Of a DNA stretch of 64,000 nt, positions 39,820 to 49,794 are shown piece after piece. Location: NCBI GenBank assembly GCA_030407315.1, contig JALQPE010002910.1:1-64000 (forward strand). The letters run 5' to 3'. Every line of letters starts with the position of its first letter. The first letter of the stretch is position 1. The translations under genes and the position numbers were made by a program. The notes under the pieces were generated by a model, which saw nothing but the letters and a program-made list of their open reading frames with translations, had not been told where the DNA came from and searched no databases. Origin of the DNA: Asparagopsis taxiformis (Eukaryota; Rhodophyta; Florideophyceae; Bonnemaisoniales; Bonnemaisoniaceae).

Positions 39820-40755
39820 TCAAAAGTTGAATGAAAAGCGGATAATCTGTTCATTATCGTCCCGGTTTGAGCGACCAGAACGGCCTATTTCGAGAACACC
39901 ATCAAAGTAGACATTAATATTCCATACTGTCGGCCCATCTCCACAATTTCTGAAATGAGTTGCTTCAACAGTGTAAGTGCCATTTTGAACTCGAGGACTT
40001 GGCAAATACAAAGCTTCCTCACGGCGGACGAGGTTGAGACCGCAATTTGATAGAACATCGCGGACAAAGATTCCAGAATTAGTTGTCCTATTGAACCGGT
40101 CCAATACTTCTCCATCCGGTTCAGTCACACTCATATCTAGATCATCTCCAGTATCCCACTCCAACTCTATGAGTATTTTTGGAACAGTAATGTTGAAGGC
40201 AATGCAATCATTGGTATCGTTTAGATCCACAACATTTCCTGACTCTTCAATTGAAGTTAGAGGTAGATTGGCACATAGTCCATCAAGGAATTCGTTCTGG
40301 TTTCCGCGTAACCGCCTGTGTCCAACACCGGAAGCTATATCTTCTGAATCAGTAGTTTCAAACACCGTGATGAAGTTAGGCAAAAAACGTCGAGTGAGAC
40401 CTGTAGGATTATAATCACTTATCGGTGTTCCTGTAACTCCGCGACCAGTAACTTCAGCCTCACCAGTCGACAGTACAAGCAAGGGAGTATTTTCGTTACG
40501 ACGGCAGATAGGACCAGCGGAGGCAATATTTGGGATAGAGAAGGGCACTTCAGAGTCCCCGTTGCATAACGTAAAAGAGCATGTACTGCCACAGCTGACT
40601 GTCTGACGTTCTGAGGTGCTCAATTCATCATTTAAGATATGATGAGCAATTGATTTGGGGTGTTTGGCGACCTTTGATTTCGGCTTGGGAACCGAAGCTG
40701 CAGTCGACAGAACTGCCAATGTGAGAAGAACAAGAATAACGATAGGTTTTGTCAT
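39820..40755 (-). CDS. Secreted protein with a C-terminal beta-sandwich-like domain
   Basis: The open frame begins at 40845, but a TATAAATA box lies at 40847-40854 on this strand, right before that ATG, so transcription should start downstream of it. The Met at 40755 (or 40773) opens a good signal peptide (TKPIVILVLLTLAVLSTAAS). The mature protein begins with a basic segment, then a cysteine pair region (SCGSTCSFTLCNG). The C-terminal ~130 residues (ILIELEWDTGDDLDMSVTEP, NGTYTVEATHF, WNINVYFDGV) resemble the D-L-D-x-x-V-x-x-P-x-G beta-sandwich of extracellular domains of the YfaP/DUF2135 type. This likeness is by pattern only. There are several N-glycosylation sequons. The role is unknown; it may act in the cell wall or surface. 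Confidence 0.72.
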   Translation of the reverse strand: MTKPIVILVLLTLAVLSTAASVPKPKSKVAKHPKSIAHHILNDELSTSERQTVSCGSTCSFTLCNGDSEVPFSIPNIASAGPICRRNENTPLLVLSTGEAEVTGRGVTGTPISDYNPTGLTRRFLPNFITVFETTDSEDIASGVGHRRLRGNQNEFLDGLCANLPLTSIEESGNVVDLNDTNDCIAFNITVPKILIELEWDTGDDLDMSVTEPDGEVLDRFNRTTNSGIFVRDVLSNCGLNLVRREEALYLPSPRVQNGTYTVEATHFRNCGDGPTVWNINVYFDGVLEIGRSGRSNRDDNEQIIRFSFNF

Positions 40756-40846
40756 GATTTGAGGATGGGTCATCTTCTGAAAAGTCCTGATGACCGTCAA
40801 GCGTGAGATAGCAAGTAGGATGAGATCAAATCTAGTGCAGTGCATG

Positions 40847-40854
40847 TATTTATA
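40847..40854 (-). promoter_or_regulatory. TATA box of the 39.8-kb secreted-protein gene
   Basis: TATAAATA stands about 90 bp upstream of the chosen ATG at 40755 and a few bases upstream of the first in-frame ATG (40845), which it therefore probably excludes from the transcript. Confidence 0.6.
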
Positions 40855-41310
40855 TTGTTTCGGGCATTGACATGGTCAGATGCGCAGTTCACTTCCCGTC
40901 AGGTTCCCGGTGGAACATGCACGCAGTTGCGCAATTGTTTCTTCAGCTTTGTTGGGCTACAAAAGTGTGCATAAAGGTGCGTGGGCGGCAAGTGGTTCTG
41001 GTTTGTTTCATTTGAAGTGTATTACAACGCATGCACACAATGAGGCTCGTGCTTTATTAACGGCGATGCCTTGGAAGCGTCTCACGAAAGCAACAAGTTT
41101 CTCCTCCAAGGTTAGAACCAAATATTGTCAATAGTGTGTGTTGTCATTCCAAACATCGCATAGCTGCTCATGTTTGAACGAGTAAGTGCCAGAGTTGTAT
41201 CTGTTCAACATGCTGTACTGAGCAGAACGACATGTTAGAGTCTTTAGAATGTCTTGTATACAGCGTTCGTTTCACTCTGCAGTTTGTCAGGCGATTTGCC
41301 ACAACATGAC

Positions 41311-41684
41311 ATGGGATTGGACTACGAGATAAAGAAGGGCTGTTCTTTCCGTCTGGAGTGCATCCCCCTATAACAATAGTGTCGGCTAACGTCAACCGCT
41401 GGGGTGAGTGGTTATGGACTATCCGAATCTGGACAATATAAGCGTCGAGTTATTCTGACATCAGCAGCTCTCAACACGTCTCAGCACTACATGTGATATG
41501 GGATTGGATAGCGAGACGAATATGCATTGTCCTTTCCGTCAGGGGTGCATCCACAACAATGCTAGCGGTTGACATCAATCGTGGAGAGGTGCCTGGTGAA
41601 ATACTGTACGGACCTGGGCAATAGAAGACGTCCAGTTATTCTGACATCAGCAGTTCTAACGTGAGTCAGCAGTGATGAGACACG
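41311..41684 (+). repeat. Diverged 187-bp tandem duplication
   Basis: Two units start ATGGGATTGGA at 41311 and 41498. They share CTTTCCGTC, GTGCATCC, CAATAG or CAATGC plus GCTAAC/GCGGTTGAC, and end GTTATTCTGACATCAGCAG. They differ at many positions, so the duplication is old. No function is evident. Confidence 0.8.
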
Positions 41685-42089
41685 TTGCAAACTAAAGGGG
41701 AAGGTTCAGATCATAGAATCTCAAGACGCGCAGAAGATATTTTAACATCAAAACGATAGTGTAGGCACGATGAGTAGTTGGCGGGGCCTCTTTCTGTATC
41801 GGGTACAGTACGCAACCAAAAATTGGAGGGGCATCCCCTGTACCGGGGCTGGGCTGCGATTGATTGAATCACGGCTTTAGCTGCAATGCCAATTATCGAC
41901 GGCGACAATAACAGAACAGAGGCAGCCGCCAAGCAGCGCCCGATCACTGACGCCAGGTCAAGGAGCAAGCAGACTCGCCTCCCAGCTCCCACAAACCAAA
42001 CTGCATCGTGCTTTCCCCCATACATCCGTCTTACGTCTTTCGTCTCAATAGTGTCAAGTGGTGTTCTGGGCTGAAAACGGTAGTAATGG

Positions 42090-42153
42090 GAAAAATACCT
42101 TCATCCTCGTATGACCACTAAGTCACACCGGACATGTGGTTCATTGGTTTTAC
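42090..42153 (+). repeat. 64-bp dispersed repeat, copy 2
   Basis: It matches 39317-39380, including GTCACACCGGAC and GTGGTTCATTGGTTTTAC. No flanking duplication was recognised. Confidence 0.8.
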
Positions 42154-43345
42154 AACAAACTCACTTCTGGCCATACAGTGACAAATAACTCTACACTTAC
42201 AGCCACGTATAGCACCTATCCAGTACTTGGTCGTTCGCCGTCGCTCCACTCCTTCAATAAACAGCCAAGGGACTCGGATCTCTTCACATACAGTGATCAA
42301 TCAGTTTATGAGCGACCGAAAAGGCGCAGCTGGGCCATCGGGGCAGAATCCAGTGGCGTTGAATCAAGCAGCAGTGGCTTGTCCAATGAGAAGTCAACGT
42401 AATCTGCCCCTCAATATTTTCTCCTCTGCTGTACAGCCTCTAGGCTACATCGGTTAGCTCTGCTTGCATCACCAAAAGGCGATGGACAGTCCATGATGAT
42501 GGACTCCATGTTGCTCTGCGAAATAAATTTGCGGTATGACTGTCATTCATTTATGAGCTTCGTCTACATCCAAAAAATCCACATCATCACACGGTTCTTG
42601 ACAAACAATTTACGTTCTTCCACCTTTCGGCAGCACGTCATTCACGAAAACGCGTGGAAGATGCAAAGCAGAGAAGTGCCACTTTCGAACTACATGACCA
42701 TGAGTGCAGCGACAGCACGCACAGAAGAGCGTTCATTGTGCAAAAGTGCATGTGCCAGTTCTGGATGACCTCGGAACGACTGCGGGGACACTGCGCTACT
42801 TGAACACACACTTTAGGGTGTTCAATTTCGAACAAATATTGTTCATCTCGAGAGATCATTCCGCGCAGGCGACTTTGCTGCGCAGCGTTTCAGACAGAAT
42901 AGCTGCAGGGACCACGCACCGTCGCACATGAAACGGTCATTCGAGGATAAACGGCCCATTTGGACGTCATGTGTGTGGTAATTTGTGCAGCTATACCAAG
43001 ATGGTTAGCTCACATCTGCTGTAATGTGCCACGTGCACACACACGTGGACACACAGAGATACACCCGATGACGTAATACATTGCGTATGGCAGTTTATGT
43101 AACTGTCCAATGTATGTGGCACGAAAAGAAACGAGATCATATCTCGATACTTTTATTTATGAGAATGTGTTTCTACCAATGACGTGGACACATGTCAGAT
43201 CTCTGTCTGCAAGATGCAGGCACATTATGGAAGCAACCATCCATGCGTCGCCATGATGGCAACGTATGGAGCATAGAAAGACATTGCTACCGAACCGTGG
43301 CACAATAGATAGCCAGGTAGAAACAGTATAAATAGTGCGACTCGG

Positions 43346-43626
43346 TGTAGCCAGCTTGCATTTTATTGTAACGGTAATAGATGCAGCGGCTTGAAGTAAT
43401 TTTGGCAAGAACGATATTGACTTTCTGTCATTGCTGTAGCGCTTGTATCTACCTACAGTGACGACACCCTGCAAGCCAATGTGTCAGTCAATTCTCTTCA
43501 CGTACACCAACTAGTAGTGCCGTCAGTGGCGGCACGTTCATTTGGTACTCCAGAATCAGTACTTAAGTGCGATCTCTCGATGCACTTTTATGAAATAAAA
43601 AAGCTATCGCAACTTCAACAACCACA
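43346..43626 (+). repeat. 5' LTR of family 3 element (281 bp)
   Basis: It is identical to 48498-48778. The upstream flank CTCGG is the target duplicate. Confidence 0.95.
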
Positions 43627-43636
43627 GTGATCACTT
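43627..43636 (+). other. Putative primer-binding position of family 3 element
   Basis: GTGATCACTT follows the 5' LTR directly and is identical to the corresponding 10 bases of the family 2 element. Confidence 0.55.
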
Positions 43637-43762
43637 AGCAGTTTTAGCTGCGATCGGTCTTCTTCGACTGCGAGCAGGAACCGACTTCCTGCTTTCTCTA
43701 CGTCAACTTGGACCCTCGAAACTTTCTATTTTATTACCGAACTCCGTAGGCGCTCCGGGAAA

Positions 43763-46700
43763 ATGTCGGAAATGGAAGAGTCATCCGGCGTATCTATTCG
43801 AAAAACAGTGGCTGTATCTCCCACAATAGACCATCCCAGATTGGTCAAACAGGATGCTAGCTCTATTCGCGTATTCCTACGCCTATACGATCAGTACGCA
43901 AACGAGGTCATAGCCAGGGCCGTGCAGATGTCAAACGACGATACGATGTCTGTGGAAACAGCCAGGCCGGTGGACTTGAAGTTTTGCGTAGATCCAGAGT
44001 ATTTGGAATCTGCAATTGCTCTTGGGTTTATCCCTGACGCTCTGTCTTACAGACAGTTAACTGACGCCACACTACGCGCATTTCTGGAAAAGAAGGCAGA
44101 AGAATGTAAGGAATCAATTACGTTAAATGGGTTGGATATTATGGTCAATAAGAAACTGCGAATGAACATGCAAGACTCGTCTGCAGTTTCGCGCATGCAA
44201 TCCCTATTTGTGTCTTATCACACATTACTGAGACAAAATGGGCTTCTATGGGTTATTGAAACGTCACAGAACGTTGCGGTGAAGCACATTTTAAAGGCAA
44301 TACGGCCACATGCACTACAATCTAGACTTTCAAACGATCTAGAATTTTCACACAGTGTCCTTTCCAGTGACTTTAAAGGCTTTATGGAACATTCCATAAA
44401 GCTTGCAGAAGCATTCCAATTGGTCGACAGTGGGAAGTCCTATCAAAATAAGGACTCTACTGTTAGTGGAATGATGAAGGAAAAGAAAAAGAGCGAAGTG
44501 GGAAGTTCTGATGAGCCTCTTAAGATAACTCAGAAACAGCGAAAATCTCGCCCGCTGCCCCTTTGCCCGTTCAAACTATGCGTCCCAAGCGGGCGAAGAC
44601 ATTACGTTAATGACTGTCCATGGTCGAACGATGAGGAGAAAAAAGTGATGCGCGAGCAGCTCGCGGCTCGCAGGCCATCCAGCTCTACTCGCTCACAGAC
44701 CTCACAAAAGAGCAGTAAGGATATTGCGTGGAAAACAGGAAGACTGAGTAAGTCTCCCAGAACTACCCCTGAGAAGCGCAGTGACAACTGCAATGTCACC
44801 CTATCCGATGGCATCTCGTCAATACAGACGAATGGGAGGTGCGACGACGGAAGCGATGACAGCCTTGCATCGCCTGTCGTTGCAGAAAAGGCAGTAGCTC
44901 AAGGAATTGGCAGAATCAGAAAAATTCCTCCCGTAACTTTACAAGTGGCCCTACGGAAAGGAAGAAATGCTGAACAGTTTCAGTTTTCTCGGATCTGGTC
45001 GATACCGCGCACCATATTGCATCTCTCATCAGGGCATCTGGCCCTGATTAACACCTCGTTCTTAGTGGCAGATGATGCATTGGCATGTGAGGACATACTG
45101 ATAGGGCAGCCCATACTGCAACATTTGCAAATCGACTCTAGGACCTTGCTGGAGCAAAATAGGGCGATATTAGATGGTTCGGACTGCTCCGCAGTTGGTA
45201 ACCCAACTGTGCCACGTGGTGGAGGAGCTGTCAGCCGACTGATGATTGCACGGATTAATCATGTCGCAAATGAGGATGTCGAAAGCGCTTCTGTCCGCAC
45301 AAAACCATATCAATCTCGTCCGAGAGCAGACTATTTTGAGATTAATAAGGAACAGGATCCTTTCCCAGATGCCGCTTTATTGGGCCCTGTCGATAGTGAC
45401 CAACAGGAGGATGTTGGTGCCGCTATAAGGGAGTTACTCAACCGCGCAAGGGAATCTGGACTATCGGAAAAATACCAGGATACCCTGAACTCTATCTTAC
45501 TCAAGTATACAGACATATTCCGCACAGGTTTATCATCTGGTCCACCTGCGGACCTCCCACCATTACGAATTAAGCTCCATACCCATGCCCGTCCAACTCG
45601 AGTTAAGCTAAGGAATTACTCCCAAACACAGCGCGACTTCCTTAATGAATTCGTGCTCAAATTGGTTGAAAAAGGAATGGCTTATCCGAATCCGACAGCC
45701 GCATGGGCGGCTGCGCCATTGCTAGTACCCAAGCCTGGCCCCGAAAAATTCCGATTCACAGTAGATCTGCGTCCAGTTAACAGCCACACTGTGAAGCACC
45801 AATATCCAATGCCCAATTTGGAACATGAGATCTCTCAATTAGCGGGTGCCAAGTATTTCGCCACATTCGATCTCTCGAATGGCTATTGGCAGCTCCCATT
45901 ACACGAAGATAGCCAAGAATGTCAATCGTTCCTGACGCCGGACAATGTATATTCCCCTACACGTGTACTACACGGAACATCAAACGCTGTGGCGCATTTG
46001 CAAGCTTGTCTTGCAGAAATCATACCTCCAGCTCTCAAGCTGTCCACTATTACATGGCTCGATGACATTCTGTGCCATGGCGAAAGCATATCATCGCTCA
46101 TGAACACCATTGAATGCCTTTTCAAGATTTTTCAAAAGCATCGACTGCGCCTGCATCCGCGCAAGTGCAATCTTTTCACCAAATGTATAACTTGGTGCGG
46201 CCGCCAAATCTCCGAGCAGGGTATTCGTTTTGACCCACGCCGACTCGATGCACTGCTAAGCATGTCACCACCGACAAATGGAGCACATTTACAACAATTT
46301 CTGTGTGCAATGCAGTGGGTCAAGCAATGCATACCACGATACTCCGAGATCACACACCCCTTGCATCTCTTTGTCGAGAAAGTATATGCCAAAGTAACGA
46401 AGCGCACGAAAATATCTGTTTCCCGCATCTCACTAGCGTCTCTCGGATGGGGAGAGGAACAGCTCAAAGCATTCGAAGTATGCAAAAGAGCACTAGCGTC
46501 ACAAGTTACTCTAACTCATAGAGACTCTAGAAAAAGGCTTTGTGTTTACACTGACGCTTCAGACGTGATTTGGTCGGGCATCATCACCCAGGTACCAAAA
46601 GAGGAGCTTAAATTGAAACACTCTAACCAGAATCACGAACCTCTAGCATTTCTATCAGGGCGGTTCAATGAGACGCAGCTAAGGTGGTCTACTCTCGAAA

Positions 46701-48487
46701 AAGAAGCATATGCTATTCTAGCTTCTTTAGAACGTATGCACTGGCTTGTTTCAACTCCAGATGGATTTGATCTGTACACAGATCATAACAATATCATTTT
46801 CATCTTTGATCCACTTGCACTCAAACCTGACCTTGCTCAGAGCTCTGTGAAAAAGGTGCTTCGCTGGGCAGTTAGAATGAGCATGTACAACTACGTCTGC
46901 ATGCATATTAAGGGTGCAGATAATGTATGGGCGGATTTACTCGGGCGATGGTCGGCAACTCCTACAGTCCGCCGCATCATATCTATCCCTCCCCTCGTCT
47001 CTACTCAAGACAAAGAATTTGAATGGCCCTCAGACACAGAAATCGCGAGTTTACAGTCCAAGCATGTTTCCACACGCCCTGAAAGTGTATTCAAACACGA
47101 CGGGCTCTGGAAGAACCAAGCATATGCCGTATGGATCCCCGATGAAAGTGCAGACTTACAGTTGCGCATATGCATAGTAGGACATACTACCGCTGCTGGC
47201 CACCGAGGACAAAGTGCCACTGAAATTGCTATACGCAAACACTTCTTTTGGAAGTCAATGACAACGGACATTAGGACATTCGTCAAAGCATGTATTCATT
47301 GTATTTCTACCTTGAAAGGGGGAAAGGAGCCACGCCCGCTAGGTTCTGCGCTGCACGGATCAGAACCTAACGATCTGCTACAGTTTGACTTCCTAGAAAT
47401 GGCGCCAAGTAATACCGGTGCAAAATATATTCTCTTGTTGCGAGATGACTTCTCTTCATACGCATGGTTGATTCCGTTTGCTGCAGCAAATGCAGAAAAC
47501 GCAGCAGACGCCATTATAGAATGGGCGAGCACATTTACCGTACCGAAGGGACTAATGTCAGATGGTGGTAGCCATTTCAAAAATGACACAGTGAAACGAG
47601 TAGCAAAGGGGCTCAATACACCTCACCATTTTACACTACCGTACACTCCATGGAGCAATGGTGGCGTGGAAAGGCTGGGTAAGGAAGTCTTACGTACCTT
47701 CAGAGCTGTACTATCAGAGCTCCGTTTTCCACACTCCGAGTGGCCAGATCTTACTCCAGTAATACAGAGTGCACTCAATAACTCTCCATCACCACAAAGA
47801 CGCAACATGGCCCCTATAACCATCTTCTCGGGTTTGCCGCCATCTTCTCCAGTATCGACCTTCAAACGGTCCTGCACGGGGAAAATTGTTAGTGTTTCTG
47901 ATGCCCGAACAGAGCTTGCACGGAATCTAACCTCTGTTCAAGACAGGCTGGCCGAGCTCCACCCAGTTGTTCAGATCTCTCTAAAGGAGCATAGGGAAAG
48001 AGCGCGCAAAGCTGCATCACGTGGTGTACCAGCAGGTTTTAGTGAGGGTGATTATGTACTTATCGCGCGAGAAGACTTTTCGGCAGGGGAAAAGCTTTGT
48101 TTAAGATGGAGAGGGCCGCGCAGAGTTGTCAAAGCACTATCTGACTACGTTTTTCAGGTCGAGGATCTACGTAACGGTTCGGTAGAAGATGTTCATGCTT
48201 CGCGAATCCGTTTTTACTCCGATTCCTCTCTTGACAGTGAAGCGATTTTCCCTCACGTGCTGTCGTCCGAAACCGGTATGGAAGTGGCTCGCTTAATGAG
48301 CCTAGAAAAGAATAGAAGTGGACTGATGATCCATGTACGGTGGAAGGGCATGCCAAAAGAGGAGGACACTTTAGAACCTCTTGAGAAGGTTTATGAGGAT
48401 GTACCAAAGATGGTGGAGCGACTGCTAGCTCGCTCTTCTATCTCGAAATCATTGGCAAACGAAGCCAAAATCGCTCTAGGCCTTTGA
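43763..48487 (+). CDS. Family 3 chromovirus gag-pol polyprotein (1574 aa)
   Basis: The helical gag includes a CX4C...HX4C zinc variant (CPFKLC ... HYVNDC) near residue 275. The protease is divergent: GRCDDGSDDSLAS aligns with DYGADHASLS of the related element, giving D-D-G-S in place of D-S/T-G-A. RT has KFRFTVDLRPVNSHT, TFDLSNGYWQLPL and the loop ITWLDDILC. RNase H has VYTDASDVIWSG and YTDHNNIIFIFD. Integrase has a zinc finger (H...H...CIHC) and D-D-E at LLQFDFLEMAP, LMSDGGSHFKN and YTPWSNGGVERLG. A C-terminal chromodomain reads LMIHVRWKGMPKEEDTLEPL. The stop overlaps the purine tract before the 3' LTR. There are no stops or frameshifts, so the element is probably competent. Confidence 0.94.
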   Translation: MSEMEESSGVSIRKTVAVSPTIDHPRLVKQDASSIRVFLRLYDQYANEVIARAVQMSNDDTMSVETARPVDLKFCVDPEYLESAIALGFIPDALSYRQLTDATLRAFLEKKAEECKESITLNGLDIMVNKKLRMNMQDSSAVSRMQSLFVSYHTLLRQNGLLWVIETSQNVAVKHILKAIRPHALQSRLSNDLEFSHSVLSSDFKGFMEHSIKLAEAFQLVDSGKSYQNKDSTVSGMMKEKKKSEVGSSDEPLKITQKQRKSRPLPLCPFKLCVPSGRRHYVNDCPWSNDEEKKVMREQLAARRPSSSTRSQTSQKSSKDIAWKTGRLSKSPRTTPEKRSDNCNVTLSDGISSIQTNGRCDDGSDDSLASPVVAEKAVAQGIGRIRKIPPVTLQVALRKGRNAEQFQFSRIWSIPRTILHLSSGHLALINTSFLVADDALACEDILIGQPILQHLQIDSRTLLEQNRAILDGSDCSAVGNPTVPRGGGAVSRLMIARINHVANEDVESASVRTKPYQSRPRADYFEINKEQDPFPDAALLGPVDSDQQEDVGAAIRELLNRARESGLSEKYQDTLNSILLKYTDIFRTGLSSGPPADLPPLRIKLHTHARPTRVKLRNYSQTQRDFLNEFVLKLVEKGMAYPNPTAAWAAAPLLVPKPGPEKFRFTVDLRPVNSHTVKHQYPMPNLEHEISQLAGAKYFATFDLSNGYWQLPLHEDSQECQSFLTPDNVYSPTRVLHGTSNAVAHLQACLAEIIPPALKLSTITWLDDILCHGESISSLMNTIECLFKIFQKHRLRLHPRKCNLFTKCITWCGRQISEQGIRFDPRRLDALLSMSPPTNGAHLQQFLCAMQWVKQCIPRYSEITHPLHLFVEKVYAKVTKRTKISVSRISLASLGWGEEQLKAFEVCKRALASQVTLTHRDSRKRLCVYTDASDVIWSGIITQVPKEELKLKHSNQNHEPLAFLSGRFNETQLRWSTLEKEAYAILASLERMHWLVSTPDGFDLYTDHNNIIFIFDPLALKPDLAQSSVKKVLRWAVRMSMYNYVCMHIKGADNVWADLLGRWSATPTVRRIISIPPLVSTQDKEFEWPSDTEIASLQSKHVSTRPESVFKHDGLWKNQAYAVWIPDESADLQLRICIVGHTTAAGHRGQSATEIAIRKHFFWKSMTTDIRTFVKACIHCISTLKGGKEPRPLGSALHGSEPNDLLQFDFLEMAPSNTGAKYILLLRDDFSSYAWLIPFAAANAENAADAIIEWASTFTVPKGLMSDGGSHFKNDTVKRVAKGLNTPHHFTLPYTPWSNGGVERLGKEVLRTFRAVLSELRFPHSEWPDLTPVIQSALNNSPSPQRRNMAPITIFSGLPPSSPVSTFKRSCTGKIVSVSDARTELARNLTSVQDRLAELHPVVQISLKEHRERARKAASRGVPAGFSEGDYVLIAREDFSAGEKLCLRWRGPRRVVKALSDYVFQVEDLRNGSVEDVHASRIRFYSDSSLDSEAIFPHVLSSETGMEVARLMSLEKNRSGLMIHVRWKGMPKEEDTLEPLEKVYEDVPKMVERLLARSSISKSLANEAKIALGL

Positions 48488-48497
48488 AAGAGGGGAC

Positions 48498-48778
48498 TGT
48501 AGCCAGCTTGCATTTTATTGTAACGGTAATAGATGCAGCGGCTTGAAGTAATTTTGGCAAGAACGATATTGACTTTCTGTCATTGCTGTAGCGCTTGTAT
48601 CTACCTACAGTGACGACACCCTGCAAGCCAATGTGTCAGTCAATTCTCTTCACGTACACCAACTAGTAGTGCCGTCAGTGGCGGCACGTTCATTTGGTAC
48701 TCCAGAATCAGTACTTAAGTGCGATCTCTCGATGCACTTTTATGAAATAAAAAAGCTATCGCAACTTCAACAACCACA
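48498..48778 (+). repeat. 3' LTR of family 3 element (281 bp)
   Basis: It is identical to 43346-43626 and is followed by CTCGG (48779-48783). Confidence 0.95.
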
Positions 48779-48783
48779 CTCGG

Positions 48784-49580
48784 TCGTGCGAGGGGTGGGA
48801 GGCAGAGGCAGATCCGAAGCAGAAGAGAACCCAGAGAACCCCGGCCTTCGTGGCTATTGGATTGCCAACTCCCGTCATATCCCCTAATTGCATCGACTAC
48901 TGCTTGCAAAGCTTACCGAATCTCCACAATGTGGAGCTCATTTCAAACTCAGAAACACGGCGCAGAGCACATTAGCTTGGGTGCGCATTGGTATTCAAAA
49001 TTAGACTTGCCCAGCAGTTGTCTTACCTGTTGGGATATCCATATAACCAGGCGACATGCCAACTCTAGTGTCTGCGCAGGCACAAAATTCTTTATAGTCT
49101 AACATTACCTGTTATTGTCGCCGCGTTGATCGCCGGCGTGTCATTAAATTTCAGTGCTGAGCTGCAATCCTAGTGTAATGTACAAGTTATTCGTCAATAT
49201 GTTAAGAAATGACTCCAGGACTGAGTGGAACCACTTTGAAAAGCGAGTGGTATACAACTCTGCAATACAACGTGTGGGAAAGCGCGCCGAACACTTTCGC
49301 GAGTCGGCGATGACGAAAAGGCGATACTTGCTGGTACCTGATTGGTTGCAATCTTGATTTTCTTTGATGTGTGCCTTAGTATTTTTCCGAAGCGCTCGAT
49401 GTTATCTGTCTATATTCATGTCTGAAACAATAATATCTTCTCTTATGCCGAGCACCACCGTCAATCTCTTATTACTGGGAGGTGCGGTAACCAATCCCAA
49501 AACATGATATCCACCTATGTTCTTTCCTTGCTTTACGAAAGCTAAAATTTTAAAACATTTTCCAAAATTCATTCAGAACA
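48784..49580. other. Intergenic, no gene supported
   Basis: Only short frames occur. This is the target DNA between two retrotransposons and contains the best-preserved 77-bp mini-element (49028-49104). Confidence 0.5.
49028..49104 (+). repeat. 77-bp TG...CA mini-element, copy 2, with 5-bp TSD
   Basis: TGTTGGGATATCC ... TATAGTCTAACA is flanked by TTACC on both sides (49023-49027 and 49105-49109). It differs from the 28348 copy at one base. Confidence 0.88.
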
Positions 49581-49585
49581 CAATG

Positions 49586-49794
49586 GGTTAGATCGTCAGA
49601 GTCCGATGCCTCCTGGTTTACTTTGGATCCTATGTTAAACTATATACATTTCTATTGCTACTGTCGGTGGCTTCAGTTGCCACGTCCGCTTTGCGCTGAC
49701 ACTGTTGGTAGATTGCTTTGCTTCAGGAGTTAGCATCCTGATTATGGAGTGAGCTGTCCGTTGGCGACATGCGTTCGAAGTTAGCATCCTGACA
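49586..49794 (-). repeat. 3' LTR of copia F (209 bp, with 51-bp extra segment)
   Basis: On the element strand it starts TGTCAGGATGCTAACT. An extra segment then ends in a second CAGGATGCTAACT before it rejoins the sequence of the 5' LTR. The outer terminal base is G where the 5' LTR has T. The end of the RNase H frame (49723) falls inside this extra segment. Confidence 0.8.

Larger units (their letters stand above)
40860..43340. other. Intergenic, no gene supported
   Basis: There are no long frames. The stretch holds the tandem duplication at 41311-41684 and the second copy of the 64-bp repeat at 42090-42153. The right end (43080-43340) is the target region of the family 2-related element. 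Confidence 0.45.
43346..48778 (+). mobile_element. Ty3/gypsy chromovirus family 3, complete, identical LTRs
   Basis: The element is 5433 bp with the 5-bp target duplication CTCGG at 43341-43345 and 48779-48783. The two 281-bp LTRs read identical, starting TGTAGCCAGC and ending CAACCACA. A single 1574-codon gag-pol ORF is intact. It is related in layout, zinc motif, RT loop, purine tract (AAAGAGGGGAC, 48487-48497) and primer position to the 30.7-kb element, but the proteins differ widely. Confidence 0.95.
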
